A stretch of 64,000 bases of DNA from Unio delphinus. Its lineage: Eukaryota; Mollusca; Bivalvia; Unionida; Unionidae. The stretch is taken from positions 19,537,001 through 19,601,000 of the forward strand of contig JAQISU010000003.1 of assembly GCA_029339505.1 (NCBI GenBank). The letters run 5' to 3'. The translations under genes and the position numbers were made by a program. Within the stretch, counting starts at the first letter, position 1. Every line of letters starts with the position of its first letter. A model generated the notes under the pieces. The model was given only the letters and a program-made list of their open reading frames with translations. It did no database searches and had not been told where the DNA came from. Shown one piece after another: positions 61,400-64,000 of the stretch.

Positions 61400-61633
61400 A
61401 GCAGCAGAAGGGGCGAATCAGACAACATTTTTAGACAAGTTTTCACTGAAATCACGCTTAAAAACAATGAAACCAATGACATCAGGCCCCAATGTGTGTG
61501 TGAATCTGATATCGTTTCATGGATTAGGTCAAAAAAAAAAATATGAAAAAATCAATGAAATTAATGAAATCTTCCATCGATTTTTTTGGGAAAAGGGACT
61601 ACAACATCGTTGTCACTCACCCCTTCTGCTGCT
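61400..61633. repeat. Terminal segment with internal inverted repeat
   Basis: AGCAGCAGAAGGGG at 61,400-61,413 is matched by its inverted complement CCCCTTCTGCTGCT at 61,620-61,633 (about 17 bp including flanking matches). The segment thus could fold into a hairpin with a 200-bp loop, or be a small inverted-repeat unit at the Polinton end. It lies between the array and the stop codon of the ATPase gene. Confidence 0.65.
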
Positions 61634-61638
61634 ATGGG

Positions 61639-62310
61639 TTAACCGAATATTTGATCCAGTCCGATACGATATCGTGTTCGAGGGTCATGTAAATTTATTG
61701 TTACAAATCCGTGTGGGGTAGACTGAGCATGACTAAAGAAATTTCTAAATTGATTGAAGTCCATATCAGAACACCATGTCTGCCAAATATTTCTTAGCGT
61801 ATGTGTATCAACGCCGTTGAATACAGCAAGCATATTACAGTTATCTCTAATCACTTTTGGAATCTGAGTGTAGCGTTGAGTGACATAGATCACATCCGTA
61901 TTTTTATGCCTGCCTCGGGAAAATATTCTAGCAGGATTTTTTTGATTATCTAACATGACATCGTCGTATACAACTAAATTGTTGATACTTCCATCGAGGT
62001 CATTCACGGATGGCGCCTCGTCAATATCGGTTATAAATTCAATAACATCCTCGCCGGCAATCTCTGAAGCGTTTTCATTAAAATCTTTTAGCACTTCATA
62101 GCATCGTTGATCATCTACGCTAGGGGCAATTAAATACAACTTATCCCACTTCATCCATCTCATTATTAAATTAAGCAACAATTGCGTTTTACCGGATCCA
62201 GATGGCCCGATTATAATTGCGCGGATAGAGTTTGGTAGCGCTGCATGATGCTTCACTGGTTCTCTTGTTTTAGTCGCTGAAAAATCAATTATATTCATAT
62301 CTCTATACAT
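61639..62310 (-). CDS. Polinton packaging ATPase (FtsK/HerA, A32-like)
   Basis: The 223-codon open frame starts at ATG 62,310. It has a Walker A motif GPSGSGKT at residues 35-42, a Walker B LVVYDD at 112-117, and a GRHKNTDVIYVTQ segment (about 134-146) that in this family carries the sensor. In Polintons and related viruses this ATPase drives genome packaging into capsids. Length is normal for the family and no break is seen. It diverges from the zinc-ribbon gene with only 5 bp between the start codons, so the promoters must overlap the coding ends. It belongs to an endogenous element; activity is unknown. Confidence 0.93.
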   Translation of the reverse strand: MYRDMNIIDFSATKTREPVKHHAALPNSIRAIIIGPSGSGKTQLLLNLIMRWMKWDKLYLIAPSVDDQRCYEVLKDFNENASEIAGEDVIEFITDIDEAPSVNDLDGSINNLVVYDDVMLDNQKNPARIFSRGRHKNTDVIYVTQRYTQIPKVIRDNCNMLAVFNGVDTHTLRNIWQTWCSDMDFNQFRNFFSHAQSTPHGFVTINLHDPRTRYRIGLDQIFG

Positions 62311-62315
62311 AAATT

Positions 62316-62513
62316 ATGGATCTATATTGCGTGAAGTGTAAGGCGCGTACTGGCACAGATGACTTGACGACGATTACAACTAAAAATAACAGATCAGCGC
62401 TTTCTGGTAAATGCGTACAGTGTAGTACAAAGAAATTTAGATTTGTTTCTAAACCCAAGGAACCCAAGGAACCTTTAAAAAAAAATGAGGAGGTGATATC
62501 GCTGCCAAATTAG
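62316..62513 (+). CDS. Small zinc-ribbon protein (DUF5679-like)
   Basis: 65 codons. Two CxxC pairs (C5/C8 and C33/C36) frame a 24-residue loop, a zinc-ribbon, followed by a Lys/Pro-rich tail. Similar small Cys-pair proteins (DUF5679-type) occur in Polintons and large DNA viruses; their role is not established. Start ATG at 62,316, head-to-head with the ATPase gene. Its 3' end overlaps the PLA2-like frame, and an A9 run lies at 62,477-62,485. Confidence 0.75.
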   Translation: MDLYCVKCKARTGTDDLTTITTKNNRSALSGKCVQCSTKKFRFVSKPKEPKEPLKKNEEVISLPN

Positions 62514-62845
62514 CAAAACTCCCTGGAACCCCATGGGCAAAATACCCCGGAGAAAAACACCTTCCAGGGTATAGTTATTGTGGACCGGGAACAAGACTTG
62601 ATATCAGACTCAATGATCAAAATCAGCCCCGACCCGGTGAGGAACCAATAAACGCTATTGATAAGGCCTGTCACCTTCATGATGTTGCTTATAAAAGCAG
62701 CAATTTGCAACACAGGCATCTAGCAGATGTGAAATTAATTCATGCGTTGAATGCTATTCCTGATAAATCCTTCAAAGAAAAATTGGCTTCATTTTTGATA
62801 AAATCGGCTATGAAAAGTAAATTGATGTTAGGTGCTGGTAATTAA
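62489..62845 (+). pseudogene. Phospholipase A2-like protein (parvovirus VP1-type), start disrupted
   Basis: The frame is open from just after an in-frame TGA (62,486-62,488) to a TAA at 62,843-62,845, about 118 codons. It contains the calcium-loop motif YCGPGT (62,576-62,593) and the catalytic His-Asp of HDVAY at about 62,678, the two hallmarks of the PLA2 domain in parvovirus VP1 and adintovirus/Polinton proteins. There the enzyme helps particles escape endosomal membranes. No in-frame ATG precedes the domain; the nearest ATG (62,485) is out of frame by one base and ends after three codons. Either a one-base change disrupted the start, or expression needs splicing or recoding. The catalytic motifs themselves are intact. 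Confidence 0.8.
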
Positions 62846-62852
62846 TAACAAC

Positions 62853-63798
62853 ATGGAATCTATTTATTATTCCCCAAGAGGATACTGGAAGGGTAACGCT
62901 GCAATCAGTAAACTCGCTAGCGCCGCAAAAGTGAAAAAAAACCACTGCGGCTCATTGGTTATCCAAACAGGCACTATGGCAAATTTATCTACCACCGCCT
63001 AAACAAATTCAATTCTCGCATTTTGATGTGACCGGACCCAATGAAGTTCATCAGGCTGATATATTATTTCTGCCACATGATCGTGGTTACAAATATGCGT
63101 TAACTGTAGTTGATATTGCAAGTCGATACAAAGAAGCAGAACCGTTAAAAACAAAATCGGCCACTGAAGTGGCTTCTGCATTTGAAAGGATTTATCGAAG
63201 GAGTCCTCTGCACTGGCCAAATCAGTTACAAGTTGACCCGGGCAAGGAATTTCAGGGTGCAGTGTTATCTACAATGAAATATCACAATGTCGCTATCAGA
63301 CGAGGGCATACTGCACTGCATCGTGATCAGGCCATTGTAGAACGATTTAATCGGATTCTTGCTGAGCGGTTATTTGGATATCAATATGCAAAAGAATTCA
63401 TCCAAGAAAAAAGATCCCGTGAATGGGTTAAGAGATTACCAGGTGTAGTTACCGCACTGAATAACGAGATTACTAGAACCATCAACATGAAACCTATCAA
63501 CGCGATTAAAAAGAAGTCGATACCTGAAAAACCACAAAAAGATTTCAAAGAACCAATTCTTGGTAGTAATGTCATTGTGAGGTATTTATATGAACCAGGA
63601 GAGCTTGAGGGTGGTACAAAAAGGGCTACTGATCCTATTTGGAGCGTCACTACGCATAAGATATCTAGTATAACACGATCTACGGGTAGACTTCCAATCT
63701 ATAAACTGGATTCAACTGCCCCTCAGCGTGGGTTTACTAGACAACAACTACAAGTAATTCCTGACGATACTCAATTACCACCGCATGGTCTTAACTAG
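62853..63798 (+). pseudogene. Polinton integrase (retroviral-type DDE), frameshifted near the N-terminus
   Basis: It begins at ATG 62,853 in one frame; after an A8 run at 62,934-62,941 the family-like sequence continues in the +1 frame to the stop at 63,796-63,798. The core has catalytic D (63,058-63,060, in QAD), D (63,235-63,237, in QVDPG) and E (63,340-63,342, in IVERFNR); 34 residues separate the last two, close to the DD35E spacing. The C-terminal third (VIVRYLYEPG...) resembles the SH3-like DNA-binding tail. The enzyme inserts Polintons into host DNA. Catalytic residues are intact; the homopolymer frameshift could be a real lesion or a sequencing error. The downstream frame is open for about 280 codons. 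Confidence 0.87.
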
Positions 63799-63979
63799 CA
63801 CCCTTGCGTCTATTGCACTCAAGACAAGTCAACATCACATTATTTCTGACATGACCGAGATTGTTATTTTTTCTGTCTACGGTGAATTGGCGAGGATCCT
63901 TATCCGAATACTGCCAACGCATTATACAATTGCAACTTGCGCAGTGATTATTCTGTTGTTTCTTCAAAGTGATTATTAA
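63785..63979 (+). CDS. Small hydrophobic protein of the Polinton
   Basis: 64 codons from ATG 63,785, overlapping the integrase end by 14 bp; a second in-frame ATG at 63,851 would give 42 residues. The C-terminal half contains a hydrophobic stretch (IATCAVIILLFL) long enough for part of a membrane helix. No family recognised. Position after the integrase and the frame overlap make it plausible, not proven. Confidence 0.4.
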   Translation: MVLTSTLASIALKTSQHHIISDMTEIVIFSVYGELARILIRILPTHYTIATCAVIILLFLQSDY

Positions 63980-64000
63980 TTCAGCATCAATATCAAATTC

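Larger units (their letters stand above)
61400..64000. mobile_element. Polinton/Maverick (adintovirus-like) element, left end
   Basis: The 52-bp array stops and new sequence begins at AGCAGCAGAAGGGGCGAATC. Within 2.6 kb come a packaging ATPase (-), a zinc-ribbon protein (+), a PLA2-like protein (+), an integrase (+) and a small hydrophobic protein (+). An A32-type ATPase beside a retroviral-type integrase defines Polintons; PLA2-like genes are known in adintovirus-type members. Protein-primed PolB, protease and capsid genes must lie beyond 64,000 if the copy is complete. The expected 6-bp target duplication cannot be tested because the other end is outside the window. Two frames are disturbed, so this is probably an aging endogenous copy. 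Confidence 0.88.

Noticed and set aside
62477..62500. Programmed -1 frameshift joining the zinc-ribbon and PLA2-like frames
   Set aside because: A -1 slip on the A9 run meets an in-frame TGA at 62,486 before reaching the PLA2-like domain.

Overview
This 64-kb window is eukaryotic nuclear DNA, AT-rich and dominated by tandem repeats and transposon relics. The genes are minus-strand, split by GT-AG introns and separated by long non-coding stretches. The animal-type NR1 nuclear receptor, the C2H2 zinc-finger exon, an L2/CR1-like LINE, tRNA-derived SINEs and a Polinton/Maverick element together suggest an invertebrate. A lophotrochozoan such as a bivalve mollusc is my best guess; this is inference, not something the sequence proves.

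Layout, left to right. (1) 1-20,345: a satellite with a 43-bp unit that runs off the left edge. It carries nested higher-order repeats (1,841 + 2,098 + 2,142 = 6,081 bp) and a very recent 3,540-bp tandem duplication. A 1,237-bp pogo/Tigger-type element sits inside it at a TA target, and its right edge is a diverged 86-bp (2 x 43) dimer. (2) 20,346-24,600: a 472-bp hAT-type MITE with 8-bp target duplication, one large internal exon of a C2H2 zinc-finger gene, and a 1,540-bp pogo/Tigger element with a decayed transposase. (3) 24,600-39,290: no convincing gene, but two tRNA-derived SINE families, short minisatellites (31 and 33 bp), GA and TA microsatellites, and one arm of a 4-kb-separated inverted repeat pair. 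(4) 39,294-54,015: an NR1-subfamily nuclear receptor on the minus strand. All coding exons from a candidate start Met to the stop can be defined (seven exons, 496 codons, every splice phase matching). Its introns hold the second arm of the inverted repeat, SINEs, an L2-like LINE and minisatellites of 59, 33, 54 and 27 bp. The 54-bp array repeats a TTACGTAA palindrome. (5) 54,016-61,399: non-coding sequence, then 41-bp, 25-bp (2.3 kb) and 52-bp (2 kb) arrays. (6) 61,400-64,000: one end of a Polinton/Maverick (adintovirus-like) element that abuts the 52-bp array. It encodes a packaging ATPase, a small zinc-ribbon protein, a parvovirus-type phospholipase A2-like protein and a retroviral-type integrase; two of these reading frames are disturbed. 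The rest of the element lies beyond the window.

The nuclear receptor is the only host gene that is essentially complete here. The zinc-finger gene is represented by one exon whose last finger is cut by an intron, with no continuation visible before the satellite. Open frames inside the arrays come from the repeat periodicity and are not annotated as genes.
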